Shown piece by piece: positions 63,885-64,000 of a DNA stretch of 64,000 bases; the stretch's first letter is position 1; each line of letters starts with the position of its first letter. The position numbers and the translations under genes are program-made. This DNA is from Branchipolynoe longqiensis (lineage: Eukaryota > Annelida > Polychaeta > Phyllodocida > Polynoidae). The notes beneath the pieces were generated by a model, which worked only from the letters and a program-made list of their open reading frames with translations, was not told the DNA's origin and ran no database searches. The stretch spans positions 28,939,005 to 29,003,004 of the forward strand of contig CM059186.1 of NCBI GenBank assembly GCA_030323885.1, in the 5' to 3' direction.

Positions 63885-64000
63885 TTAACCACACAAAAAG
63901 CCTCCATGCTTTCTTAGCTATCGATGTAATTAAATGAACAGCCTACAGCAATAAATGTCCCATGTAGGGGTAGCGGGAGGAAGGGGAAGATCAATTATGC

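Overview
The window is repeat-dominated nuclear DNA from an animal, most likely a marine invertebrate. This rests on about 30 copies of one tRNA-derived SINE with tRNA-like A/B boxes, two further tRNA-type SINE families, C-terminal remnants of non-LTR retrotransposons, many TIR elements, long TA, G/C and minisatellite tracts, and a tyrosine-recombinase (YR) retrotransposon. There are no bacterial-style operons, rRNA or CRISPR arrays. The species cannot be named from sequence alone. Family names used here (SINE-A, SINE-B, SINE-C, MITE-1, TATA-head element, R160, R600) are working labels.

Layout. 1-1.6 kb: low-complexity DNA and a SINE piece. 1.58-6.37 kb and 7.84-12.97 kb: two near-identical copies of a ~5 kb block separated by an exactly 500-base N gap and a GGT-rich minisatellite. 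Each copy ends in a short ATG-initiated frame resembling the first coding exon of a D-amino-acid-oxidase-type flavoprotein. 13-26 kb: pyrimidine and CACACC arrays, MITEs, SINE-A and SINE-B copies (one nested pair) and LINE ends. 25.5-41.2 kb: a run of PIF/Harbinger-like elements with TTA or TAA duplications, a 47-bp minisatellite, a 794-bp tandem duplication and a ~0.9 kb GGGGAC array. 42-50 kb: a 1.08 kb TIR element made of short palindromic motifs, a 43-base C run, a foldback repeat, and 19-bp and 61-bp minisatellites. 50-57 kb: more SINE-A, MITE and LINE tails and a 1.07 kb TIR element. 57.8-62.2 kb: a 4.37 kb Ngaro/PAT-type YR retrotransposon. 62.3-64 kb: pyrimidine-rich DNA and SINE/MITE fragments.

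The main object is the YR retrotransposon at 57806-62176. It has the split direct repeat order A1-genes-B1-A2-B2, a reverse transcriptase (YLDD), an RNase H and a tyrosine recombinase (R...HxLR...W...Y). Three frame breaks interrupt the genes, one of them at T TTT TTA followed by a stop. At least nine short elements elsewhere in the window share the TATA-box head of the A repeat, several of them also its end, and nearly all lie in TA microsatellites. They look like solo A repeats or non-autonomous partners of this family.

No complete host gene is visible. Apart from the transposon genes, the only host coding signal worth following is the duplicated flavoprotein-like first exon.
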